Notes under the pieces: generated by a model
Database searches by the model: none
What the model was told of the DNA's origin: nothing
What the model saw: only the letters and a program-made list of their open reading frames with translations
Translations under genes and position numbers: made by a program
In this document: positions 1 to 7,454 of the stretch, one piece after another
How positions within the stretch are numbered: position 1 is the first letter of the stretch
Layout of the letters: each line of letters begins with the position of its first letter
IMG/VR virus record: IMGVR_UViG_3300045961_000188
Coordinates: 1-36,121 of that record
Reading direction: 5' to 3' (one strand)
DNA length: 36,121 nt
From: a virus

Positions 1-169
1 ACGCGATGGACGGGTCGTATTCCTGGAGGTGAAGACGGCCGAAGGCAGGCAGTCCGAGTACCAGGAGCGGTTCGAGGCGGACGTCACCGCGCATGGTGGC
101 GAGTACCGGATCACACGAGGCATCGAAGACATCTGGGACTTGAGGTGGTGCCATGGCACGTCTGCGTAA
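1..169 (+). CDS. VRR-NUC family nuclease, C-terminal fragment
   Basis: This is the last 55 codons of a gene whose start lies left of the window; the open frame runs from base 2 to the TAA at 167-169. The fragment has the signature of the VRR-NUC branch of PD-(D/E)XK nucleases: a hydrophobic strand ending in LEVK (the E-x-K catalytic pair), then a Gly-Arg-Gln turn, a conserved QERF helix, and a closing strand GGEYRITRGIEDI. Stand-alone phage VRR-NUC proteins are thought to act on branched or replicating DNA, as Holliday-junction-type or repair nucleases. It overlaps the replication initiator start by 17 bases, which fits a shared early replication operon. Family assignment rests on the C-terminal half only; the first catalytic acidic residue is outside the window. 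Confidence 0.75.
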   Translation, partial: RDGRVVFLEVKTAEGRQSEYQERFEADVTAHGGEYRITRGIEDIWDLRWCHGTSA

Positions 170-1184
170 CCGCATCGTCAAGGCCGACATCAACACGGAT
201 CCCGAGCTGCTGCGCTGGCATAGAGACAAGCGCTACACCTACCAGAAGATCTGGCAGATGGCCGAAGACTCAGGGTGTCTCGAGGATGACCCGTTCGGGT
301 GGAAACTTACCGCCTGGCCAAGCCCGCTGGACGCCGACATCACCGTGGAGGTCCTGACTCGGTGGCGAGATGAACTGGTCGAGGCGAAGAAGCTCATCCC
401 CTACAAGGCGGAGGGCAAAGACTACCTCTACATCAAGACCTTCCATCAGCACGAGCACCCACGCAATCCACAGCCCAATGATCTGCCGCTGCCTCCTTGG
501 GTGACGTTCGTCTACATCGAGGTCCCACGCTCCGACGGCCGGAAGAACAAGGTCTATAGGTATGACGTCAACGAGGCCCTACTGCCGGCACTCTATAGAT
601 GCTCTGTTGTAGACGAGGCTTTAGAAAGCCAAAAGCTCGGTACGGAGTCGGTACCGACTCGGTACCGACTCCGTACCGAGTCCCCTGTCCGGTCCAGTCC
701 GGTCCGGTCCAGAACTAATCTCTCCGAGGGGAGCGCCGCAAGCGGCGACTCACCTGTGGATAACTTTTCAGAGGAGGACGAGCCGGACGCCTTTGCCGAC
801 ATCGACTTTGGGGAGGAGGAAGACGAGCCGGAGGTGAAGGCCAAAGACCTGGTGGCGTTCTACGTTGCTGAGACCAAGCGCGTCTGTCGCAGCGTACCTA
901 AGCAAAAGGACATTGACGCTGTGGCCGGCATCGTGGCCGATCGGCTGAAAGCCGGCAGAGATCCCGACATGATCAAAGCCGCCATCCGCAAGCTCATCGT
1001 CGACGGCAAACCTCCAGGTATCCTCAAGACCCTCATCGAGGAAGCGTTCCAGACAGCACCTCGAGACACGAGCGCCAAGGCCCCGCCCTTGAGCGAGGAG
1101 GAGCGAGAGGCTGGGCTCGCGGTAGCGCGCGAAGGACTGGAGCGCCTCAGATCGCTGGGTGCGCAGAGGGCGGCAGCGCCATGA
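153..1184 (+). CDS. Phage replication initiator / replisome-organiser-like protein
   Basis: The protein has 343 residues. Residues 1-125 have the pattern of the winged-helix domain that opens many phage replisome organisers: MARLRNR start, a short helix with YTYQKIWQMAEDSG, then LIPYKAEGKDYLYIKTFHQHEHP. Residues 155-225 form a low-complexity Ser/Arg then Asp/Glu linker. Residues 228-343 form a second helical domain (KDLVAFYVAETKRV and onward) that could bind a helicase loader or helicase; this is inferred from position. The linker is encoded by unusual palindromic and repeated DNA with a DnaA box, as expected for an origin inside the initiator gene. The ATG at 153 lies in a 17-base overlap with the nuclease gene. 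The 3' end overlaps the next gene as ATGA. No Walker motif is seen, so it is not the helicase itself. Confidence 0.65.
   Translation: MARLRNRIVKADINTDPELLRWHRDKRYTYQKIWQMAEDSGCLEDDPFGWKLTAWPSPLDADITVEVLTRWRDELVEAKKLIPYKAEGKDYLYIKTFHQHEHPRNPQPNDLPLPPWVTFVYIEVPRSDGRKNKVYRYDVNEALLPALYRCSVVDEALESQKLGTESVPTRYRLRTESPVRSSPVRSRTNLSEGSAASGDSPVDNFSEEDEPDAFADIDFGEEEDEPEVKAKDLVAFYVAETKRVCRSVPKQKDIDAVAGIVADRLKAGRDPDMIKAAIRKLIVDGKPPGILKTLIEEAFQTAPRDTSAKAPPLSEEEREAGLAVAREGLERLRSLGAQRAAAP
636..680. repeat. 45-bp near-perfect palindrome (22-bp arms, 1-base centre)
   Basis: Bases 636-657 and 659-680 are exact reverse complements, separated only by C658. The arms are built from the shorter unit CGGTACCGACTC and its complement. 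It lies in the linker-coding part of the replication initiator gene and is followed by direct repeats of a GGTCC-based unit at 687-711. Such symmetry is unlikely by chance in coding DNA. Confidence 0.9.
636..763. other. Candidate phage replication origin inside the initiator gene
   Basis: Three elements lie within 130 bases: the 45-bp palindrome at 636-680, short direct repeats of GTCCGGTCC-type units at 687-711, and a consensus DnaA box at 755-763 (TGTGGATAA, reading TTATCCACA on the minus strand). A second small palindrome, CGCCGCAAGCGGCG, sits at 734-747. Phage initiators often bind iterons within their own gene, as lambda O does. The elements are visible directly; origin function is inferred. 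No long AT-rich unwinding stretch is obvious. Confidence 0.6.
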
Positions 1185-1396
1185 CCCCCCGCATCCCCTC
1201 CTGGGAGCGTCCCGACATCGACGCAGATCTCCAGGCCGCCTTCCTGGAGACCGAAGAGAAGGCCGATCGGCTCACCGACGGCATCGTGGTCCTGGTGGTC
1301 GAGAAGGTCCGGGGCCACGTCCGAGCCTTCACCTGCCGCACACGAGACGGCGCATCGATAGCATCCGTCATGACCGAACCGCCAAGGAGGCGCTGA
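1181..1396 (+). CDS. Small protein of unknown function, replication operon
   Basis: The protein has 71 residues and no family is recognised. It begins at an ATG whose first bases overlap the stop of the replication initiator (ATGA at 1181-1184), so translation is probably coupled. Its own TGA shares one base with the ATG of the next gene. The N-terminal half is acidic with a predicted helix (residues 14-30), followed by a strand-rich basic segment (VVLVVEKVRGHVRAF) and an Arg-rich tail. The tight coupling on both sides supports it being real. A role beside replication is inferred from position only. Confidence 0.6.
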   Translation: MTPRIPSWERPDIDADLQAAFLETEEKADRLTDGIVVLVVEKVRGHVRAFTCRTRDGASIASVMTEPPRRR

Positions 1397-1947
1397 TGCA
1401 ACCTGTAGCTACGCAGCAGCAGCAAGACAGCGAGCACTTCTGGGAGTTCGAGGATATCGACGATCTCAAGCGCGCCCTGGGGGAGTACCAAGCACTCCTG
1501 GACGGCATGCTCCTACGCAAGTACGGCAAGGAAGAGGTCGGTGGGGCAGCAGAGCGTCCGACACCCCAGCAGGTCGAGGAGTTCGAGGCGGCCGTCATGA
1601 GGCAGCGCTCGACCATCGACATCGCCATGGAACACATCGAGGACCGTTACAAGACCTGGTGGCGGGTGATCGACCTGTACTACCGCCAGGGCCTATCGAC
1701 CGAGGCCCAGGGCTGGCTGGTGCTCATGAGCCGGCTGGGTATGAGGCACAAGAGCTGCCCCCCGCTCGTGCGCTGCACCCTGCCCCGCGGTGACGAGTTT
1801 GTCGACAAGCGGCTTGAGATATCCAAGTGCAAAGAGGCTGCGAGCCTCGACTGTGCATGCGACTTCTACATCTTCCGGCGCATGCTCGACTACGCCACAG
1901 AGACGCTTTGGCGGGCGATCCAAAGACGCCACGAGTGGAAACCTTGA
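1396..1947 (+). CDS. Putative late-gene regulator (sigma-like / antiterminator-like), function uncertain
   Basis: The protein has 183 residues. The ATG at 1396 is chosen because AAGGAGG at 1384-1390 lies just upstream and the start overlaps the previous stop by one base. Residues 70-115 (helix, then RYKTWWRVIDLYYRQGLS) resemble the compact helical module of phage sigma-like or ArpU/RinA-type late regulators, where a segment of this kind precedes the DNA-contacting helix. The C-terminal half contains five cysteines (C121, C127, C145, C153, C155) that might bind metal. Position is the best clue: it is the last gene before the small terminase, and a promoter-plus-terminator pair starts at its stop codon, as with lambda Q and its target. 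Family similarity is weak and the function is inference. Confidence 0.4.
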   Translation: MQPVATQQQQDSEHFWEFEDIDDLKRALGEYQALLDGMLLRKYGKEEVGGAAERPTPQQVEEFEAAVMRQRSTIDIAMEHIEDRYKTWWRVIDLYYRQGLSTEAQGWLVLMSRLGMRHKSCPPLVRCTLPRGDEFVDKRLEISKCKEAASLDCACDFYIFRRMLDYATETLWRAIQRRHEWKP

Positions 1948-1972
1948 CAAGTCGTACGCCCATGGTGTACCT
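1944..1972 (+). promoter_or_regulatory. Candidate late promoter
   Basis: A perfect TTGACA (-35) lies at 1944-1949 and overlaps the stop codon of the preceding gene. The -10 region is poor; the best candidates are TGTACC at 1966-1971 (spacing 16) and TACCTT at 1968-1973 or nearby. A weak -10 would suit an activated or antiterminated late promoter. The short leader then runs into the terminator at 2009-2036. Confidence 0.4.
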
Positions 1973-2008
1973 TGGCGTCGGTAGTGCGGGAGAACTGCGC
2001 GCTAAATG

Positions 2009-2036
2009 GGTCGCCGGCGAGGCGGCCTTTTTCTTT
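2009..2036 (+). terminator. Intrinsic terminator upstream of the late operon
   Basis: The stem GGTCGCC (2009-2015) pairs with GGCGGCC (2021-2027) with one G-U wobble and a 5-base loop GGCGA, followed by TTTTTCTTT at 2028-2036. It sits between the possible late regulator and the small terminase gene, 60-90 bases after a candidate promoter. It may block late transcription until antitermination. Confidence 0.7.
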
Positions 2037-2055
2037 GCCCGAAGGAGGTCGAGAT

Positions 2056-2628
2056 GTGACCGCTCGCAGACCGCCGCGCAAGGACCAGCCCACCTACACG
2101 GAAGAGCAGAAGGCCCAGGCGCGCAAGCTCTACGTCTCGGACGGCTCACGCGCCGCCTCCCGGGTCATAGGCTGTTCGGAGCCGGCGGTGCGGCGCTGGG
2201 TCAGGGAGTGGGAAGCCAAGACCGGCGAAAAGCTGAGCCCGCCGACCGCCAACATCACCGCGGGCGTCCAAGCGCAGAACGCGCGCATCGCCGCCAAGAG
2301 GGCCAAGATCAAGGAGCGCTTGTTGGACGAGGCGCTCTACTGCATGGATGCCATCCACAACAAGCACATCGACTTCAAGGGCGTGAACGTCCAAGAGGTG
2401 GCGTACCCCGTGGCGCCAGCTGCTGCCGTGCAGAACTACGCGACCTCCGTCGGGATCCTGATCGACAAGTTCCGTCTCGAGAACGGCGAGTCCACGTCGC
2501 GCGACGAGGTGATCACCGTTGACAAGTTGGACGCAGAGATCGCGAGACTCGCGGCCGAGGTCGGACGTCGTGAACTTGCCGACACCGGAACTACTCAGCC
2601 GACTGGAGGCGCTGAAGGCCCGGCGTGA
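2056..2628 (+). CDS. terS: Terminase small subunit
   Basis: The protein has 190 residues from a GTG at 2056, placed 7 bases after GAAGGAGG (2041-2048); an earlier in-frame start would run through the terminator hairpin. Residues 15-50 form a helix-turn-helix (EEQKAQARKLYVSDGSRAAS then VIGCSEPAVRRWVREW), the DNA-recognition module of small terminases. The middle is helical, with a basic stretch (IAAKRAKIKERLLDEAL), and the C-terminus has a helix suited to oligomerisation (LDAEIARLAAEVGRRE). The 3' end overlaps the large subunit by 59 bases, the usual arrangement for the pair. It would recognise phage DNA and deliver it to the packaging motor at the portal. Confidence 0.8.
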   Translation: MTARRPPRKDQPTYTEEQKAQARKLYVSDGSRAASRVIGCSEPAVRRWVREWEAKTGEKLSPPTANITAGVQAQNARIAAKRAKIKERLLDEALYCMDAIHNKHIDFKGVNVQEVAYPVAPAAAVQNYATSVGILIDKFRLENGESTSRDEVITVDKLDAEIARLAAEVGRRELADTGTTQPTGGAEGPA

Positions 2629-4123
2629 CAAACTGGCGGAGCTGGAAGCGCTCAAGGAGCAGCAGCGCCAGGCCGAGGCGGAGCAGGAAGCTGGGGCCCG
2701 GCGTGACAAACTGAGGCCCTACTGGGACGATCCGGTCGGCTTTGTGCGTGACTGCTTCGCCTGGCCAGAGGGCAAAGGTCCGGCGGCCTATCAGAACAGG
2801 GCGCTCGCGGCGCTGCCCAAGAAGAAGCGCGTCGCGGTCCGCGGGCCTCACGGTCTGGGCAAGACAGCGATGAACGCCTGGACGGTCCTGTGGTTCGGCA
2901 TCACCCGTGACGGTCTTGACTGGAAGGTCATCACCACAGCGAGCGCGTGGCGGCAACTCGAGGTGTACCTCTGGCCCGAAGTGCACAAGTGGGCCCGGAT
3001 GCTACGTTGGGACGTGCTGGGGCGCGAGCCCTTCGGCATCAACGAGCTCCTGATCCTGAACCTGAAGCTGGCGACCGGCGCCGCTAGCGCCGTAGCCTCC
3101 GACCGGCCGGAGCTCATCGAGGGCGCCCACGCCGACCACATCCTGTACATCTTCGACGAATCCAAGACCATACCCGAGGGCACGTTCGACGCAGCTGAGG
3201 GTGCGTTCTCCGGCGCCGGCGAGGGCAGCGAGCTCGAAGCCCTGGCGCTGGCCTGCTCTACCCCGGGTGAGCCGATCGGGCGCTTCTACGACATCCACAA
3301 ACGCAAGCCCGGCTTCGAGGACTGGGACGTTCATCACGTCACCGTGGATGAGGCGATCGCTGCGGGCCGCGTGAGCGAGCAGTGGGTGGAGCAGCGCGCC
3401 AAGCAGTGGGGCCGCAAGTCCGCCGTGTTCATCAACCGCGTGCTGGGTGATTTCGCGAGCTCCGACGAGGACTCGGTCATCCCGCTTGCTTGGGTAGAAG
3501 CGGCCAACGCGCGCTGGGAGATGGGGGAGACAGCTGGACCGTTCACCGCCGTGGGCGTCGACGTGGCCCGCAGCGGCTCCGACCTGTCGGTCCTAGCCAA
3601 GCGCTACGGCTGGCGCGTCGACTCGCTGGAAGGCTTCAGCATCGCAGACACCATGGAGACCACCGGCCGCGTGGCTGGAGTACTCAAGCGCGGCGGCTAC
3701 GCTGTCGTCGACGTCATCGGCATCGGCGCCGGCGTTGTGGACCGACTTCGGGAGCAGGGCTTCCAGGTGATCGCCTTCAACGCAGGGGCGGGCACGGTCC
3801 GCCTGGACTCATCTGGCGAACTCGGTTTCCTCAACTGCCGCTCTGCCGCCTGGTGGTACATGCGCGAAGTACTCGACCCGACCAGTGGTTGCCCGGTGGC
3901 CCTGCCGCCCGATGACATGCTGACCGGTGACCTCACCGCTCCCAAGTGGCGGGTGACCTCCGGCGGGCGCATCCAAGTCGAGAGCAAAGACGAGATCCGC
4001 AAGCGTCTGGGGCGATCGACCGACCACGGCGACGCGGTCATCCAGTCCTTCTGGGTGCCAGACGTGGAAGATACGGACGAGTACATCGTCTACGACGAAC
4101 CTGTGATCATCAGCCGCTATTAG
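2570..4123 (+). CDS. terL: Terminase large subunit (packaging ATPase and nuclease)
   Basis: The protein has 517 residues from the GTG at 2570, chosen for the GAGGTCGG upstream; a TTG at 2519 is possible but has no Shine-Dalgarno. After an N-terminal coiled coil (8-48) comes the ATPase domain: Walker A GPHGLGKT at 92-99 and Walker B ILYIFDE ending in D196-E197. The C-terminal RNase H-like nuclease shows D331 (GVDVARSGSD), D381 (VVDVIGIGAG) and D486/D489 (STDHGDAV), the acidic triad that cuts the concatemer. It drives DNA into the prohead through the portal. The length is typical. The motifs make this the best-supported gene in the window. Confidence 0.96.
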   Translation: MNLPTPELLSRLEALKARRDKLAELEALKEQQRQAEAEQEAGARRDKLRPYWDDPVGFVRDCFAWPEGKGPAAYQNRALAALPKKKRVAVRGPHGLGKTAMNAWTVLWFGITRDGLDWKVITTASAWRQLEVYLWPEVHKWARMLRWDVLGREPFGINELLILNLKLATGAASAVASDRPELIEGAHADHILYIFDESKTIPEGTFDAAEGAFSGAGEGSELEALALACSTPGEPIGRFYDIHKRKPGFEDWDVHHVTVDEAIAAGRVSEQWVEQRAKQWGRKSAVFINRVLGDFASSDEDSVIPLAWVEAANARWEMGETAGPFTAVGVDVARSGSDLSVLAKRYGWRVDSLEGFSIADTMETTGRVAGVLKRGGYAVVDVIGIGAGVVDRLREQGFQVIAFNAGAGTVRLDSSGELGFLNCRSAAWWYMREVLDPTSGCPVALPPDDMLTGDLTAPKWRVTSGGRIQVESKDEIRKRLGRSTDHGDAVIQSFWVPDVEDTDEYIVYDEPVIISRY

Positions 4124-4134
4124 GGGAGGCAGCC

Positions 4135-5025
4135 ATGGGCGTGTTGTTCCCTACGGAGATAGGGGCAGGCCCGCTATTCCCGGTGGCACTGGCTCCCGAG
4201 AGTATGGAAGCGTTGGCCGCGCAGTCAGGCGGGCAAGGGTCTCAAGGGTCAACTGAGAGGGGCGCCGATGGGGCGCCTGGCTACACGCCCATCAAGGGCG
4301 TCGACTACTTCGATGGCCTGCCCGGACCGCAGGGCGCGAAAGGCGACCAGGGCGAAGCAGGCGCCAAAGGCGACACCGGAGAGCGGGGCCTGCAGGGAGA
4401 GCCCGGAACGCCGGGGGCGCAGGGCGGCACCGGGCCTGCCGGACCGACCGGTCCCGCGGGCCCGCAGGGCCCCAAGGGTGACACAGGGGACACGGGCCCA
4501 CAGGGACTTCAGGGTCCACAAGGGAGCACCGGTGCAGCTGGTGTCGCTGGCCCGCAAGGACCGAAGGGAGACACTGGCGATACCGGCGCGGCAGGGCCGC
4601 AGGGACCGCAAGGCGCCCCAGGCGCAGCCGGTCTCGGCTACACCATCGCAGTCCAGGCGCTCACCTCCAGTCCCACGGATGGACAGACCATCTACTTCGG
4701 GATGCTGCCCAAGGCCCCGACGACCACGGCCAACATCAGCAAGATCTACATCCGCAAGGCCGGGACCATCAAGATCGCGGAGATCTACGTCTACTCGGGT
4801 ACCGCTGGCACCAACGAGAACTGGTCGCTATATATCCGCAAGAACAACAGCGCCGACACGCTGATAGCGACGGTGGGCGCGGCGACCAACGAGAGGGTGT
4901 TCTCGAACGCCAACCTGAGTATCGCGGTGGCGGCGGGCGACTACATCGAGATCAAGGGCGTCCAGCCGACCTGGGCGACCAACCCGGCGACCACCATCTA
5001 CGGTGGCCACATCTACATCGAATGA
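4135..5025 (+). CDS. Collagen-like virion protein
   Basis: The protein has 296 residues. The ATG at 4135 follows GGGGAGG. Residues 1-30 form a short head region, then about 130 residues are nearly uninterrupted Gly-X-Y triplets (GPQG, GDTG, GAAG repeats), interrupted early by [12 protein letters not shown], a motif seen before collagen stretches in phage tail proteins. The last 125 residues form a beta-rich globular domain ([17 protein letters not shown] to GGHIYIE) that could trimerise or act as an adhesin. Triplets of this kind form triple helices in other phage fibres. Its place between large terminase and portal is unusual; it may be a head fibre, but a tail-fibre role cannot be excluded. 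Confidence 0.85.
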   Translation: MGVLFPTEIGAGPLFPVALAPESMEALAAQSGGQGSQGSTERGADGAPGYTPIKGVDYFDGLPGPQGAKGDQGEAGAKGDTGERGLQGEPGTPGAQGGTGPAGPTGPAGPQGPKGDTGDTGPQGLQGPQGSTGAAGVAGPQGPKGDTGDTGAAGPQGPQGAPGAAGLGYTIAVQALTSSPTDGQTIYFGMLPKAPTTTANISKIYIRKAGTIKIAEIYVYSGTAGTNENWSLYIRKNNSADTLIATVGAATNERVFSNANLSIAVAAGDYIEIKGVQPTWATNPATTIYGGHIYIE

Positions 5026-5032
5026 GGTGACA

Positions 5033-6637
5033 GTGAGCCTGCTAGAGCGCATTAGGCCTTCCAAGCCCGACACCTTGCTGCAGGAGAACCGTGCCCTGGG
5101 CTACTCGTTGGAGTTCCTGCAGGAGCGCATAGCCGAGTTGGAGCTGGGACTGGAGGACGCGGGCTGGATCCGCATGAACTTCGAATCCGAGATGGAGTTC
5201 AGCCGGGCAGGCCTGCAGCGCATCACGGCTCTGTCGCGCCTCTTCTTCCTGAAGAACCCGCTCATCAACCGGGCCGTCACGCTGCAGTCGATGTACGTGT
5301 GGGGCCAGGGCGTCAGCATCAAGGCCGCCCATCCCGAGGTCGACGCCATCGTGCAGAAGTTCCTGGACGACCCCAAGAACAAGGTGGAGCTCACCGGGCA
5401 CCAGGCCCGATCCATGAAGGAGCAGGACCTGCAGGTTGAAGGGAACCTCTTCTTCGTGCTCTTCCCGCACACTGCCACGGGCCGCGTGCGTGTGCGCACC
5501 ATCCCGGTCGATGAGATCCAGGAGATCATCACCAATCCCGAGGACGGCAAGGAGCCCTGGTACTACAAGCGCACGTGGGCGGAGAGCAAGATGGACGCCC
5601 AGGGTGTGGCCACCACGGCGGCCCAGGAGACGGCCTACTATCCCGACTGGCGCTACCAGCCGCTAAACAAGCCTCTCACGATCGGCGGCGACCGCGTCGA
5701 GTGGACCAGCCCCGTCTACCACGTGCGCGTCGGTGGCCTGTCGAACATGCGCTTCGGCTTGCCTGAGACCTACAGCGGCCTGGATTGGGCGCGGGCGTAT
5801 AAGGAGTTCCTGGAAGACTGGGCGACCATCGTCCGGGCGTACGCGAAGTTCGCCTTCAAGGCGACCTCCAGCAAGGGCGGCAAGAAGGGCATCGCCGCTA
5901 TGAAGGCCAAGCTGGGTACCACCATGGGCGCGAGCAGTTCTGAGACCAACCCGCCCCCCGGGGTAGGCTCTATCGCCGTCATGGCTGAGGGCAACGACCT
6001 GACGCCCATCCGCACCGCCGGTGCCACCACCAAGGCGGACGATGGACGGCGCATGCTGCTCATGGTCGCTGCCGCTACGGGCCTACCCGAGACCTTCTTC
6101 GGCGATGTATCCGTGGGGACGCTCGCCACGGCCAACTCCCTGGACCGCCCGACAGAGCTCAAGTTCCGCGATCGCCAGGAGCTGTGGAAGAACGTCCTGT
6201 CTGACATCCTGCAGTTCACCATCGACAAGCGCGCAACGGCTATCCTCTACCCCAAGCTACGCGGCGCCCTGGTCTGGAACGACGAGCGCGACGAGCGCGA
6301 GGTCGTGCTGATGAACGACCCAGAGACCGGGGAGCCCATCGACCGCCATATCGACATCGACTTCCCGAGCATCCTCGAGCATGACAAAGACGCGGACATC
6401 AAGGCCATCATCTCCGCGGCTACGCTGGACGGTAAGACCTTGAGCGGCACTATGGACCTCAAACTGACCTCGCGCCTCTTGCTCACCGCCTTGGGGCAAG
6501 ACGATATCGACGATCTCCTCGACACCATCTTCCCCGAGGACGAAGAGGGCAAGGTCTCGACCCAGGCGGAGGAGTCGTTCATGGAGGCCGTGAGGTCGCT
6601 CCGCGAAGCGGTGAAGAATCTTGAGCCAGCTGCTTGA
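5033..6637 (+). CDS. Portal protein
   Basis: The protein has 534 residues. The GTG at 5033 follows GAGGTGA, 8 bases after the previous stop; an upstream start would overlap the collagen-like gene. It has the length and order of a siphovirus portal: helical N-terminus (18-45), then LITALSRLFFLKNPLINRAV-type helix, YVWGQGVSI wing, and a central RVRTIPVDEIQEI segment. The segment ATGLPETFFGDVSVGTLATANSLDRPTELKF (in part) is a typical portal helix-and-loop, where a non-covalent coat contact precedes the tunnel helix. It would form the dodecameric ring at one capsid vertex. The assignment rests on these features and on its place between terL and the gpF-like gene. Confidence 0.85.
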   Translation: MSLLERIRPSKPDTLLQENRALGYSLEFLQERIAELELGLEDAGWIRMNFESEMEFSRAGLQRITALSRLFFLKNPLINRAVTLQSMYVWGQGVSIKAAHPEVDAIVQKFLDDPKNKVELTGHQARSMKEQDLQVEGNLFFVLFPHTATGRVRVRTIPVDEIQEIITNPEDGKEPWYYKRTWAESKMDAQGVATTAAQETAYYPDWRYQPLNKPLTIGGDRVEWTSPVYHVRVGGLSNMRFGLPETYSGLDWARAYKEFLEDWATIVRAYAKFAFKATSSKGGKKGIAAMKAKLGTTMGASSSETNPPPGVGSIAVMAEGNDLTPIRTAGATTKADDGRRMLLMVAAATGLPETFFGDVSVGTLATANSLDRPTELKFRDRQELWKNVLSDILQFTIDKRATAILYPKLRGALVWNDERDEREVVLMNDPETGEPIDRHIDIDFPSILEHDKDADIKAIISAATLDGKTLSGTMDLKLTSRLLLTALGQDDIDDLLDTIFPEDEEGKVSTQAEESFMEAVRSLREAVKNLEPAA

Positions 6638-7454
6638 GGCCTTGGGCCGCCTGGCGGAGGCCGCCACGGTCCTGCGTAGAGAGCGCGCTCTGGCGCCCAT
6701 CGTGAAGAAGGCGGAGCGCCAAATAGGCATAGCGTTCAGCCGCCAAGGGCGTGAGTTCGTGGGGCGCCTCGGAAAGATCAAAGGCGCGTTCGTAGAATCC
6801 GCGCTCCTAGAGAAGACGGCCAAGACACCGACGTGGGAGAAGCTCTTCACGGCCGCCGAACTTGCGACGCTCGCAGCCTTCGAGGACCCCATCAGCATGC
6901 TCATGCGGGCCGCCATCGCGGCCGGGGCCAGAGTGGCCATGGCGGACTTCGCGGTAGAGGGGAGCTTCGATCTGGCGGCGCCGGAAGCCGTCGCTTTCCT
7001 CAAAGGGCGCGCGGCTGAGCGAGTGACCATGATCAACGCCACCACGCGCGAAGAAATGCGGACCCTTGTCACTGAAGCCATGGACAAGGGCTGGGGCTAC
7101 GATAAGACCGCCCGGGCCATCAGGGAGAAGTTCGAGGGCTTCGCCGGCAAGCGGCCCCAGGCTCATATCCAAAGCCGCGCCCACATGGTGGCGGTTACCG
7201 AGGCCGGGGAAGCCTACGAAGAAGGCAGCCTGCAGGTGATCAAGGGAGCTACAGGCACAGGCCTGGATTTCGAGAAGTCATGGCTGACAGTCGGGGACTC
7301 GAAGGTGAGCGCGCTCTGCGCGACCAATCAGGGCGCCGGCTGGATCCCTGTCGCCGACGCTTTCCCTTCCGGGCACGACAGACCGCTAGGCCATCCGGCC
7401 TGTAGATGCACCGCCCTTTACCAGCGCAAGCGGACGGACAAGGAGGTCCGATGA
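6621..7454 (+). CDS. Mu gpF-like / SPP1 gp7-like head morphogenesis protein
   Basis: The protein has 277 residues, starting at a TTG at 6621 within a 17-base overlap with portal. The diagnostic part is C-terminal: after VAVTEAGEAYEEGSL comes a Cys motif (SALCATNQGAGW), then FPSGHDRPLGHPACRC, the HPxCRC end seen in minor head proteins of the Mu gpF / SPP1 gp7 type. A few copies of such proteins are found inside the head near the portal and may protect or guide the DNA end. The N-terminal half is helical. The gene overlaps the next start as ATGA. The TTG start has only a weak Shine-Dalgarno, consistent with coupling to portal translation. Confidence 0.82.
   Translation: MSQLLEALGRLAEAATVLRRERALAPIVKKAERQIGIAFSRQGREFVGRLGKIKGAFVESALLEKTAKTPTWEKLFTAAELATLAAFEDPISMLMRAAIAAGARVAMADFAVEGSFDLAAPEAVAFLKGRAAERVTMINATTREEMRTLVTEAMDKGWGYDKTARAIREKFEGFAGKRPQAHIQSRAHMVAVTEAGEAYEEGSLQVIKGATGTGLDFEKSWLTVGDSKVSALCATNQGAGWIPVADAFPSGHDRPLGHPACRCTALYQRKRTDKEVR

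Noticed and set aside
2519-2569. Longer terminase large subunit from TTG 2519
   Set aside because: No ribosome site before the TTG; GTG 2570 has GAGGTCGG at a suitable distance.
4320-4640. Repetitive DNA that might be taken for a CRISPR array or satellite
   Set aside because: The repeats are degenerate 9-base units explained by Gly-X-Y coding, with no spacers.
4268-4864. Open frames on both strands across the collagen-like gene
   Set aside because: The repeated Gly-X-Y codons keep other frames open; these frames give Arg/Pro-rich sequence without ribosome sites.
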